Shown here: piece by piece, positions 6,025 to 17,148 of the stretch
How the letters are laid out: each line of letters starts with the position of its first letter
Numbering within the stretch: position 1 is the stretch's first letter
NCBI GenBank assembly: GCA_027596945.1
Contig: JADGJH010000440.1
Coordinates: forward strand, 1 to 18,586
DNA length: 18,586 nt
Source of the DNA: Physocladia obscura
Taxonomy: Eukaryota > Chytridiomycota > Chytridiomycetes > Chytridiales > Chytriomycetaceae
Direction of reading: 5' to 3'
Translations under genes and position numbers: made by a program
Notes under the pieces: generated by a model
Database searches by the model: none
Told to the model about the DNA's origin: nothing
The model's input: only the letters and a program-made list of their open reading frames with translations

Positions 6025-7936
6025 ATGCGCAAGTTTCGTTCTGCATGTACTCTTGTTGGTGCTGCTGTTCTGACAGTGTGTCTATTCTTTTTCACGACTT
6101 TTCAATCCTCTAAACGCTTAATCGACAATGAGCTGATCGAGTCGACCATAAGTAATAACGACAGCAAAATCAGCAATAGCAATAACACAGTGGATTTTGA
6201 ATTGAGTCAGCTTGAGGAAACTATCGATTGGGATCAAATGCAATTCTTGGATTTTTTGAATGGAGAATCCGAATCGGGGCACAAGCAGTCAGTTTTAATT
6301 AAACTTCACTTCCTTTTATTATTATTATCGGATTGCTCATGTTACTTTCAGTTTTTTCGGCGGATCTTTACTAAATAGGAAAGCACGTTATAATCCTGTC
6401 GAGTCTTGGAAAAAGATACATCGGTATTCCCTTCTGGTGCGTCCTTCAAACTACATTCTGTCTATAGAAGAATCCGAAGCCCAAAACATGGATATTGACT
6501 TTCTCCAACTAGCTCGACGTTTACGGTCAAACTTGATAGCTTACAGAGTGCTGTACACTGAACCACATCTCTTATCACGACTTGTACAAAACAATTTCCA
6601 AGCCGCAAATATTCTGAAGAACGAATTGTGGTCTGTCACATCTTTGTTTGAACAGACAATCTATCCATGGCTCGCGCCTCGTTACAACACAATACGAAAT
6701 ATAATAGAAAATATCTCCAACCAATCCGATACATCCTCCACCACTACTATTGGAATTGTCATGAGTTTCGGACAAGAACACCTCGCTGACGCAATCCTCA
6801 GCATGACAGCGTTACGCAAAATCCTAAACTGTACTCTTCCTATTGAAATCCACCACGTCGGATCAACAGACCTCCCAGCCTCAACAACCCACGCCCTCCG
6901 CACTGCATTCACAAACACAACAACCGTCAACCTCCTCGCCCACTTTCCACACGAACTATTCCGTTTCTCAAGATGGAGCGTCAAACCATTTGCTATCCTC
7001 GCATCGCGCTTCGATATCGCCATATTCATCGATGCAGACGCCCTGTTCCTGCGCGACCCTGCCACTGTCATCTCTACAAAAACAAAAACATCAACAAGTG
7101 TACTCTTTTTTCACGATCGTACCCTCGAAAAAAGCGACGCGTCAACCGCAGCCACCGCCGCCTGGCTCGCTCGCGCACATCCAACCCATTTGCACAGTGC
7201 ATACGCACACTCGCGCATGCGTTTGCTGGCTGGCCGGTCGCGCCACGACCAGGAGTCTGGGGTCATGGTTCTGGACCGTCGCCGGCCGCCGGTCATGCAC
7301 GCGCTACTCTTAAGTGCACTGATGAATTCGAATCGCGTACGCGATGGCGTTTACGCGGCTGTGCATGGCGATAAAGAGACTTTTTGGTTGGCGATGGAGA
7401 TGTTGAGGGTGCCTTTTACGTTTGCGCCGGGGTTTGCGGGGGCTGTTGGATACAGGAATGACCTTTTTGATGATGTTGGTGGTGGGGATTACAATTATGA
7501 TGATGATGGTGGTGATCGCCGTGGAGATGATAGCCAGGTTGATAGCAAAACCGACAATAAGTTTGTCGGCCGCAATAACGACATTACAAAAATTGGAAAT
7601 GGAAACAAGAGACACGTTCGCGTTTGCGGCAGCATTTTCCACGTAGACGAACAGTTGCGCCCGTTTTGGTGGAATGGAGGAGTTCTGCAAATGAAGCGCA
7701 TGAATAATGAAATATTTATGCGATATGAGCATGCAGCTATAGATTTGAATAAGAACGCCCCAGATATATGGGAATGGGAGGACGAAAATACTCCATTTTG
7801 CATGTCGCCAACTGACCCTGCCAAAGAAGTTATGGTTCTTGAAGAAAACCACAAAATTATTATCAAAAAATATATCGAAATCTACAAGGATATTAAAAAA
7901 CAAGGGTGGTTGACATTTCTTAATAAAACACATTAA
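6025..7936 (+). CDS. MNN1-type alpha-1,3-mannosyltransferase (GT71)
   Basis: Exons 6025-6287 and 6352-7936 (64-nt intron, phase 2) give 615 aa. A type II membrane topology is clear: a short basic N-terminus (MRKFR), a membrane anchor at about residues 8-25 and a lumenal catalytic part. Family landmarks run in order: GIVMSFGQEH (about 222), LPIEIHHVG, RWSVKPFAILAS, the metal/nucleotide-sugar DxD motif FIDADALFLRDP (D315, D317), SGVMVLDRRRP, HGDKETFW (about 426-433), a Gly-His-type segment VCGSIFHVDE, and PFWWNGG (525-531). The expected role is adding alpha-1,3-mannose to N- or O-glycans in the Golgi with GDP-mannose. Residues 461-506 are an Asp/Gly/Asn-rich insertion not expected in the family and probably a surface loop. 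The start at 6025 is chosen because the anchor follows at once; in-frame ATGs at 5908 and 5926 lie inside the Rtf2 gene. Confidence 0.9.
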
Positions 7937-7981
7937 AAAAAAACGTCAAATGCAATACTTTTTATAAATCATTTTATAGTT

Positions 7982-9979
7982 TCACTCAAATATCGAACCA
8001 TCAGATGTCTCATCATCATTGCTTTGCTCAACCGAATCCACATAAATTTTTTTTCCAGATGAACTCTCTCGTTTCTTACTGGCTCTTTGACCAGCGACAA
8101 CATTCTCCTCATTTTTTTTCTCTGTCTTAGCTGTTGCATGACCTCTATCGCCGCCACCAATACTTTTCAAACCCTTTTTTTCTTCATACTGAATTAATGA
8201 CGTTGCTGTTGCGGCCCCAACTTGCCTTCCATTGTTGTCACCCTCACAAAGAAGATGAATTTTCCGCGGGTTTTTGTTCTTACTTCTAATGATATTCGTT
8301 TTCTCTACCGTGCCACTACTGGCGCTTCTTTTTCGAAATCGATTCAATACTTTGTTGCGCAAGTGAGGAGTATTCAAGATTGGCGATCCAGCGACTGCAG
8401 CAGCAACACCATCGAGGTTTGCGTTTTCTGCAATGTCACCTGTTAGAGTCTGCTGTACAGTGTTATTTACTCTAGCCATGGATCGATTAACACGCTGATT
8501 TCCGCTATTTACAAATCGTGCATTTTTCGTTAACGTGAACAGAGACGATACCGTGTGATTGTTGTTGTTGTATCCCTCTACATCTTGAATTTTGTGCTGA
8601 GAAAGGGATGTTTGAAAAAGAGAGTCGAAAAACGCGTCGTCATCTTCATCGTCGTCATTGTCGTCATCTTTAACATTGCTGTTGGTATCATTCACGGCGA
8701 TTTTCTTTTGGCCCTCAGAATTTTCGCTGTCATGATCGTAGCCATCATGTGGTGGATGCTCAAATTTGTCGAAAGAATTCTCATCGTATTTCGATTTATT
8801 TGATGGCGATCCGGGAACTCTATTGCTATGTAACGACACTATTTCATCTCTTTCCTGAGAGAATTTTCGTTTTTGTCTGAGGGTTGACTGTGAAGATGGC
8901 AGAGGAAGTTCAACTTTGCTTGGTTTGGGAGTAGGTTCAGCGATCACTGTGGATGAATATTGTCGAATCAATGAAACTTGAGAATCAGTCTTTGGTCCAC
9001 TCAGAGGTGAAAGTGGAAAATGCTGATTGCTCGAGTTATGCTGTGGCAGAAGTTGTTGCTGTGAAACAGATGTTTGGTGTACAGCATTTTGGTGATACAG
9101 CTGTCTATTTTCTGCCAACCACTCCTTCAAATTAAGCAGTTCTATTGGAAAGATATAATAAACATAAAAATAAAAATAAATAAAAAACGGCTTTTGTTAC
9201 CCGATCTCAGTAATTCTTGATTACCCTTCAGTTCAATTAAATTATGATCCATATCCTATAAATTAGAAGTCAGAAAGTTTCAAATGCAAGAATGGCATGT
9301 TGCAAACTTTTGAAATGCTTGAAAGAGCAACATTTTGAGACTGCAGCACAAGAGTTTGAACAAGCGACACAATACGATCAGATTTACGATTTTGCTCTTC
9401 CATAACTGTTTTTAAATTGGTTAAATTTCATCAAAATAAATGTTTTGTGCACTGACATTCAGTCATACAATCAGTAATTGCACCAATCAAATCTTGGCCC
9501 AGTGCCAAAGCTGCGGTATTTAGTGATTCACTTGATCCCATTTTTAAACTCTCGTTTGAATTCATTTTCGCCTTGAACGCGAAGGGTTTGTTTTTTTCGA
9601 TTGCTTCGATATTTGAAGGTGGAGGTAAATTTACATATCGAATAAAGGCTGAAGTGCAATTTCCACTCGCGACAGCCGAGCCACCGCTATTGTCGATTTG
9701 CCGCATTTTCTCATTTTGTGTTTTGTCTTCAGTGTCAGTTTCTAGATCACATTCTCTTTCTAGCTTGGAAGCTGTCGATTCAAATGTTTGCTTTTGTGTT
9801 TGACGCAAAGTGAATTCTGGAGAGGCTGTTTGAGATGTTTCGCAGTCGGAATCGTTGTCGCAATCGCCTTCGCTATCGACATCGACTTCATTATCAACAT
9901 CAGGGCTTCTATTTCTGCTGATTTTTCGATTACGATTATTGCTTCGATTGGTTTTGTTTCCTTTGCTTGTTTGAACCAT
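7982..9979 (-). CDS. unrecognised acidic/basic low-complexity protein with central coiled coil
   Basis: Exons 9979-9469, 9405-9308, 9255-9201 and 9141-7982 (introns 63, 52 and 59 nt, donors GTATGA, GTTTGC and GTAACA) give 607 aa in one frame. Without these introns the region falls into two separate frames, but spliced it reads LIGAITDFMEEQNRKSDR and on to ELLNLKEWLAENRQLY without a break. The N-terminus is basic and Asn-rich (KTNRSNNRNRKISRNRS), then acidic (DVDNEVDVDSEGD). Residues about 160-235 form a heptad-like helix. The C-terminal half is disordered with an Asp run at about 380-390 and basic clusters such as NRFRKRSAS and QKRKF that look like nuclear signals. No catalytic motif is visible and no family is recognised. 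A chromatin or kinetochore-type scaffold is possible but unproven. It converges on the mannosyltransferase gene (45-bp gap). Confidence 0.75.
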
Positions 9980-10021
9980 TTTTGCACTGAAAGAAATTCT
10001 TGAAAAAAAGAAGCAGCGAAA
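9980..10021. promoter_or_regulatory. 42-bp divergent intergenic region (shared promoter)
   Basis: Only 42 bp separate the ATG of the 607-aa protein (minus) from the ATG of the 725-aa protein (plus). The sequence is A/G-rich (TTGAAAAAAAGAAGCAGCGAAA) with no obvious TATA box. Transcription start sites and control elements for two genes can hardly fit without overlapping the coding sequences. Confidence 0.5.
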
Positions 10022-12409
10022 ATGAAAGCCAAGCATAATAAGCACACGGCCACAACCAGTACTAATCTGCAACCATCATCGTCACGGCAGCGCAGTTATA
10101 CCCACACAATTTTAACACCGAACTCATTACTTTCCTCCAATGTGCTTGAAGTACCCACCGGCTCAAGTCGCGCAAGTGCCCGGTTTCCGCTGCCGACTAA
10201 ACTTCAAAATACGCAGCAAGATACACCCGTTATGCAAACTCCTCCAATTTCCAGCCACGAATATCTGCAGTTACCACAGGCACAAAGGCACATGCACGCG
10301 ATGGACGGCGAAGGCAGCGAACGACTTCTTGAGTGGGAAACCGACAACGCCAAAGTTGGACGAATGCGTATGCGGTTTAGCAGCGATTCCGGAAAAAACG
10401 GCAACAACAACACGGACAACAATAAAACTAATACTAACGATGAAACCGGCGCTGAATGGATCCGTGTAACCCTAAAGCTGTATCATGATTCGGGTTTGTT
10501 GCATCTGTCTGCTGCGGATCACAACTTCGATAAACACGTCCGTCCGACGTGTGTTCACACTGCAGCCCCAACTGTGCATTCGACTTTGGAATTCCAACAG
10601 AATCCATCTTTTTCGCCCATTCATTCCCCATCTTTTAAAAACACCCTGATTTTGCATTATTCCGCAAATCCAGTTCCACTTCTGCTGCGCCACCATTTAC
10701 CCCAAAAAGTCGCATCGTGGTTTAATGCAATTGATAAATCGATTCGCCGCCATCTTTCCACTGAAAATAATGCTCCCAGCATAGTATTGCCGCCAAACAT
10801 TCCTCAAATCCCTACCTCTCCTCGCCCAACGCGACTTCAAGAGCAACTTCATGTTCACTTTGATTTGCCGTCAGATTCTTCATCGGACCACACTACCATC
10901 ACCACGCTCGAAACTGCTGTAGCCGAAACCAAACAAACGAATGCAAAGCTCACCACTAGCCTTGAAAACGCACTCGATGATGCTTCTTTTGCACGAGCAA
11001 TCGTTCAAGATCTGACTGCCCAAAACGCAACACTGCAGGCACGTATTGACGCAGCCGAATCGGAAAATCTACTTACTAAAGAGACTATCGCGAAACTGGT
11101 CTCGGAATTTCAGATTTTGGATGATATCAAGCATTGGATAATTGAAGATAGATCTTATCGCCATACAGGCCAGACTTCCGCCCCACCTACGCCTCCTCCA
11201 CCACCACCTTCACCGATCGCAGGTGGTGATTCGTTATTATTTCGGGCTTCTCCAATTTCTCCACCATTCTCTGGGTCTCTAAAATCATCTTCGCCATCGA
11301 CGAGACGAAATAGCGGTGAAGTGAACAGCTTCAGTTTTCTTTCGACTGTTAACAGAAATGGAATTCTTTTTGAGCAAGAACAAATAATTCGTAGGCAAGA
11401 AGCAAGTCGTTGGGAACAGGAAATAGAAAATTTGAAGCGGCAAATGATTCCGATGGAAGAAGTGCAAGACATGATTGAAGAAGCTTGTATGGAAAAGGAA
11501 AAGGTTTGAAGCTTTCTTTTTATTTTATCTATTATTGAATTATTTTGTTTTTATTTTCTATCCAAAATTTTCACAGGAGCTTTTGGAAAGAAAAACAGTG
11601 GAAGCAAAAAAATCCGAATCTCGTAACATTATTGCATCAAATAATATTGGCATGATTAATAATAATAGTCTTAACGTGAGCTCTGAAGTTTTCGAGTAAT
11701 TTTTTTTTGTTCATATTTCTAACTTTTTGTTTTTATTTCGGCAAATTCTCACATCAATACAGGACACAAGCGACAGCGAAGCGCAACGACAATTGTTCAT
11801 TTTAAAAGAAAAATATCAATCTCTCAGTGATGAATACTCGCGCCTTAAACTTTCTTATTTATCTCTTAAGTCTAGCTATGAGAGTTTCTTTGAAACTCAT
11901 ACGGTAAGTTTTATTATTTTATTTAATAATTTTCTCATATTCAATTGTGACAGCATCCCGAAGTTCCAGGGCGAGAAATATTTCAATCTTCTGCGTCAGG
12001 ACTGCAACAATTTCTCATCATTCAGGAGAAAGACAAGGAAACAACTGAATTGAAAGCTCAGCAACAGAGTAGCAGCAGCGGCCTAATTGAGTCTCAAGAT
12101 GGTAACAACAATTGGAATACAAATTTTGTCATGAAACCTGCGGTTGAAAATCGACAACTGTACAATCCGGAGCTTGTTCTTGAAGGCGAAATCAGTACTA
12201 GCAGGCCTGAAAATAATCAAGAAGGGGAGCTTACTACCCTCAACAATGTAGAGATAGTCAAGGATGAAGTGGCGGAGGGAAATGAAGTAAATTCGGTATT
12301 TATTGAGAATCTGGATTCATTCTTTGCTGAGGGAAGTGTGCTTGGTGTGACAAGCGTGTATAGTTTGGACGAAGAAGAAAGCACCTCTTCCCACTCTTTT
12401 AACCTTTAA
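10022..12409 (+). CDS. unrecognised multi-segment coiled-coil protein
   Basis: Exons 10022-11503, 11577-11675, 11763-11903 and 11954-12409 (introns 73, 87 and 50 nt, all phase 0) give 725 aa. After a disordered Ser/Thr/Gln-rich start, residues about 100-245 look like a folded, beta-strand-rich unit (EWIRVTLKLYHDSGLLHLSA, then NTLILHYSANPVPLLL and VASWFNAIDKSIRRHL). This resembles a small PH-like or lipid-binding fold in pattern only. A long coiled coil follows at about 290-375, a Pro run (APPTPPPPPPSP) near 390, a second coil at about 450-512, and a third in exon 3 (528-574, KEKYQSLSDEYSRLKLSYLS). The acidic tail ends HSFNL. The length of helix suggests a scaffold, for example of centrosome, basal body or vesicle tethering. 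No family is recognised. Confidence 0.75.
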
Positions 12410-12454
12410 TAACTTAAAAAAAAATCTCTTGTGGAAATTGGTTCAAAGAAAAAG

Positions 12455-15400
12455 ATGAAGAGCCCGCAACTGGAACCGCATCGGACACACGTTCGCTCAC
12501 ACCATGTGTCTCTACAAATGGCGTCACGCGATTCTCCGTTTCTACGCGCGAATCTGAACCACTTTGAAGACGAGCTGGACGAGCTTCTTAAATGGTGACT
12601 TTCCACTTTAACAAACGGTCAAAAAGTTAAACCGCCAATATGCCTTCCATATTTGCAGGGTTGATGGTTTAATTAAGGCTGGAAGGAACTATGCCGACTC
12701 ATATCTAAGTAAGCTGTGATCACGATTTGTAATACACTTGTAACAAACGACACTTGCCATTCAGAAATGAACGATCATTCAATCAACCTTGTCACATCAT
12801 TTACGTCTCATCGTAGACTAAGCATTTTAGGTGTGAGAGTTTTCTGTTTGTAAACTGTTTTTTGGCGCACTGCTGACTTATTTTGGTAGGCGATACTTCA
12901 GTTCTTGACTCGTTCGCAGACGCTCTCAAAACGGAATGCTCATTGAATGCACAAATGGTTTGTTCACGAATTTATTATATTGTCGCAGTCAGGTTTTTCT
13001 TGAGCGTGTGAATAATTAATTCAAGGCCGAAGATTTGCTCGAAAATCTCGTCTATCCTCTCCAACATTATTTGCGAGAAGAGATCAAAGAGCTACGGGTT
13101 GGTGATTTTGTGCTGAAGTAAATTGCAGCTTGAAGATAATCAATTCGCTTCAGGAGCATCGAAAGAACCACGATCGAGTCACCACAAATTATGATGCTGC
13201 ATTGGCAAAATATGCTCAGTTGCCGAAAAATAAGGAAGCGAGCGCGCTTCATGAAGTTTGTTAAATTCCAGGATTTTTGAAATAGAACTCATATCTCACT
13301 CAGGACTCGTTTATTCTATTCGAAGCCAAGAAAGCATATATCCACTCGAATTTGAACTACGCAGATCATGTTATTTCGTTTAAGAACAAGATGATTTACT
13401 TTTTTGTTCAGCAGGTTCACTTTCACTAAAATTTGTGCCAACTCTAACTTTTTGCATTTTTGTTTTTCCAGTTAATGTTGGGAATGTACACCCATATGGA
13501 TTATTTTGAAAACAATTATGAAGTATTTCATGGAATGAAACCATCAATGGATAATTTAAAAATCAGAATCGAAGAGGTAAGTTTTGGCGGAAAAAACAAA
13601 CAAAGGAACTAACTCATCGAATGCAGCGAAAACATGCACTCCCAACGCAAGAAGAAATATTATCGTATAAAAATGCCCTCGAAGAAGAAGCATTGAGTAT
13701 CGCTCGGCCAAAACTCGATAATAATCCTTCAGTATCAGGAAATATTCCAACACTATCGAAAATTGGTTTAAATGGAAATTCTCAATCCCAGCCACCTGGA
13801 TCGAAATTTTCAAACACTGCTGTCGGAAATACACCTTTTTCTCTTGGTCCCAGTTCAATTCCTATGAATCAAACAGCGACAGAGATGGAAGGATATTTAT
13901 TCCGAAAGAGTGACAAAAAGGTCTGGACGCGCCGATACTTTATCTTAAAAAACTGCTCGTTGTTTTATGCGACAACGTATCCAACGGGAAAATTGCGGGG
14001 AGTTGTTTTGAGCACTGACTCTTTGAACCTGATTAATTACTTTACACGTGTTGACATAATTGAAGACCGACGATTTTGCTTTGAAGTATACGGGGATAAG
14101 CGGTCAATTAAACTACAAGGTTGGTACATTTTTTAACTTTTTATATTTTTATAAAAGTGTTGTTTTTTATTTTCATTCAAACTTATTAATTATATAGCTG
14201 AGAGTGAACGCGAAATGTATGACTGGATGAACGCAATTGATGCAGCGAAGACCGCTTTTTTAAAACCAAACTCTGTCGGTCTTCCCCAGGTTCAGTATCC
14301 CTTGGGATGGGATTCGGGATCGTCAAGCCTTCAACCCCCTTTTTACACAAATAATGAAGCGCAATCGCCAGCTTTAGCAAATGCCCTTGCAGAACATCCA
14401 CAATATGTTGAAGATGGATTGGTTGCTGCAGCAAATCAGGCGCTGGAAAATTCAGATGACGAAGAAGAGGATGAAGAAGTTGTGAACTATGAGGTTGAAG
14501 AAGTTGGTGAAGATGTGGCGCCAGATAGTGACAAACCAGCAGCAGTTTTTCTGGACGTGTATGTATTGCATACTGTCTCCCGTTATTTGCTAATTTTTTT
14601 ACTTGAAGAGACGTGGTTTATGGAGATAAAGTCTTGGAATCCCGAAACAAAGAACTTCACAAACTTTTGAAATCTGTTCCACAATCGGACTATGTTATTG
14701 ACGGTGAGAAAGCAAGCCGGTTGAGAAATTTATAAAACAACTTTAAAATTCGAATGTTAGCATTCGCGATTTTTCTCCAACGAGCAAATTTGATTCAAGG
14801 AAAGATTTATGTTACTCAAAATCGTATTTGCTTCTATTCGAATATTATGGGAATTGTTTCAGTTCTTGTCATTCATTTGAAAGAAATCACAAATGTCAGT
14901 CGCACACGGCACGGTTTGTACAAGTGCATAAACATTGAGACAACCAAAGCGCCAGTTGAGTGAGTTATCTTATTTTTAATTTTTTCTAACTTTTTGCTGT
15001 TGCTATTTCAATCGTAGCATCAATTCAAAACATTTATGAAAGACGATGGAAGACCTTACTCTGTTATTATGGAAGCTTGGGAGAATATAACAAAGGCTCC
15101 AGTGGTAAAGTTGTCGCCTTTTGTGCTAAATACTATTAATACCAAACTATCTTTTCAGAGACTCAATGCTCAAGAGCTGTTTGACAAACTATGCGCATCA
15201 TCAAAGAAGCTGGACGAAAAAGAGGACGATCGATTGAAAGGAAAAGCAGACAATGAAGATTCTGGGTTGTATGTAACTGGCGAAAATGGAGATAATGGAG
15301 ATTCAGGCGGCAAAATTGCAGCTGCTTCGATTTCGGCTAAAAATACTGGTACGGCTAACCAAGACTTTTGTTTAATGATTTTAATTGTTTTTGCAAAACA

Positions 15401-17048
15401 GAGTTTGACCTACCAGAAAATATTCCAACTCCCACTGTGAATCCTACGTGTGAATGTGCCGAGCACCCTGAACATAAAGACGATGAAATTGCCCTCGCTA
15501 TTCCCGCAAAACGTGCCTTTGATTTAATATTTGGAAACAGTCCACAAACAACTCAGATGTGGGCAAAGTTTTTTGCAAGTCGGGGTGAGACAAACGTTGT
15601 TACTGGTGACTGGGTTGAGCCTGCTACTGGTACAATATTAGGAGAAGCACCAAACGGAGCACTTGCGAGCAAAATTCTGAATTTTACGATGCCTGTGAAT
15701 GCACCAATGGGTGAGATTTTTTTTTTTTTTTTTTTTGTGCTTACATCATTTTTTATTTAACTTCTTGCAGTGAAAGTCAAAGAAGCAGCTGTAGAAAGTA
15801 TTTTGTATTTGATCAAAAAAGTCGAGTATTTGTAAGTTATTATTTTTTTCATACATTATCATTTTAACTTCAATTATATATAGTGTATATGTAGTTGAAA
15901 AGCGAAGTGCCACACCGGCACTTCCGTACTCTGACAGTTTTGTACCAATTGTTAGGTATTGTATCACATGGACTGGAAAGAGCAGTTGTAAGGTTATGAT
16001 GTTCACAGGGGTAAAATTCTACAAAAGCGTTATGGTTAAAGGTATGCTGTTGTTATATGTAATGTGTATTTTTTTTTAAAATGTAATTTCTGTTTCCTCA
16101 GGAATTATCAAATCACAAACAATCACTGGTAGCGCGGCATTTTCTGTTGATTTAGGAAAAGCAATAAAAGAAGAAGTGAACACGATATTAGGGAAGGAAA
16201 ACCCAAAAAAAGCAAGCAACACAGACGTTGGTGAATCTGCGGCTGTGACAACTTCGAATGGTGAATCGGCATCGCAAAATAACAACGGAACTGCAAGTTC
16301 TTCTTCAGCAAAAAATGAAAGCATTCTTCCATTCGATCTCTCAAATTCGTATATGGCCCAATGGAGTCTAGTTGCAATTCTCGGAGTCTCACTTTTTTTA
16401 AATTTTTTAAGTCTGCTCAAGGGTGGAAGAAGTGGAACTGTTGGAGGCAGATCCAATGCTGTTTCAATTGTTTCTCTATGCAACATTGTTCCACAGGGAC
16501 AAATTGATTGGAGAAACGAAATTTTACCTTCTTCACCAAACGCTGGGACTTTGAAAGAAAAAAGGTTTGAGAAAAATCAACCTTAACTTATCTAATGGGC
16601 ACCTTATACTTATTTTGATTGCAGTGTTCTTGGGTATCTTTCCTCTCATTACCCAGACTGGAATCCTCATAATTGCAATTCTTCCAGTACTTCACCATGG
16701 CAAGCCGGACATTCAGATTTCCGAACCTTATCACACTTCCCACTTCCAGCATACAATGAAGAAGATACAAAAAATGCGCATGTGCAGCTACAAGCCACAA
16801 ATGAAGTTGTGAATAAAGCACGGCAAGAAGTATGGGAAACATTGCGATGGCTCGATGAGATTGAACGTGCAATATTTTGGGCTGGCTATTACAACTGGTT
16901 GGCAGATGGTGTTGTAGTTGTCAAAAAAGATGGAGAAATAGAGCAGTGCAAAGAAGTTTTAAAGTCAGCGGGACAATATTTAGGAAGCTGTACTCAAATT
17001 GGAGGAGTTTTGGCAGAAATGGAACGGCAAGCATTTCTAGAAAAATAA
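12455..17048 (+). CDS. SIP3: BAR-PH-GRAM-VASt sterol-transfer protein (LAM1/LAM3, Ysp1/Sip3 family)
   Basis: Nineteen exons: 12455-12594, 12659-12708, 12765-12830, 12890-12957, 13026-13097, 13154-13255, 13304-13414, 13472-13576, 13627-14119, 14198-14558, 14609-14703, 14761-14954, 15018-15104, 15159-15348, 15402-15710, 15771-15831, 15884-16041, 16102-16564 and 16625-17048. They give 1182 aa with every phase matching. Domains: a BAR helix bundle (about 30-240; LAKYAQLPKNKE is diagnostic); PH (325-420; MEGYLFRKSDKKVWTRRYFI); an acidic linker; GRAM (about 527-650; VYGDKVLESRNKELHKL, GKIYVTQNRICFYSN); VASt/StART-like (about 742-915; WVEPATGTILGEAP, VVEKRSATPALPYSDSF); one membrane helix (975-993) and a 189-residue tail. 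The family anchors in ER membrane and moves sterol at contacts with the plasma membrane or other organelles. Which yeast paralogue is closest is unknown. An in-frame ATG at codon 22 is an alternative start. Confidence 0.9.
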
Positions 17049-17148
17049 AGTTTTATTAGATCGGTGAAAAGTCTGTGCTTCAACAACGTGCTGGCCACTC
17101 GCAATACGACTGTTGGCAAATAGTTTTTATTTTGACGCATCAATTTGT
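17049..17148. other. convergent intergenic spacer
   Basis: The 100 bp between two opposing stop codons must hold both 3' ends. AATAAA at 17043-17048 overlaps the last codons and stop of the sterol-transfer gene and may be its polyadenylation signal. Confidence 0.4.

Noticed and set aside
6682..7374. Several overlapping open frames on both strands within the mannosyltransferase
   Set aside because: They lie entirely within the catalytic domain coding sequence and give low-complexity His/Pro/Arg products.
9431..9979. Treating the N-terminal part of the 607-aa protein as a separate 183-aa gene ending at 9431
   Set aside because: A GTATGA donor at 9468 and an acceptor at 9406 restore one continuous coiled-coil frame through two more introns, so one gene is the better model.
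13098..13128. Shorter 31-nt intron in the BAR region (GTTGGT to TTGCAG)
   Set aside because: It is shorter than any other intron here and inserts LEDNQFASGAS-like residues and a phase problem. The 56-nt version yields the conserved BAR sequence leading into NYDAALAKYAQL.
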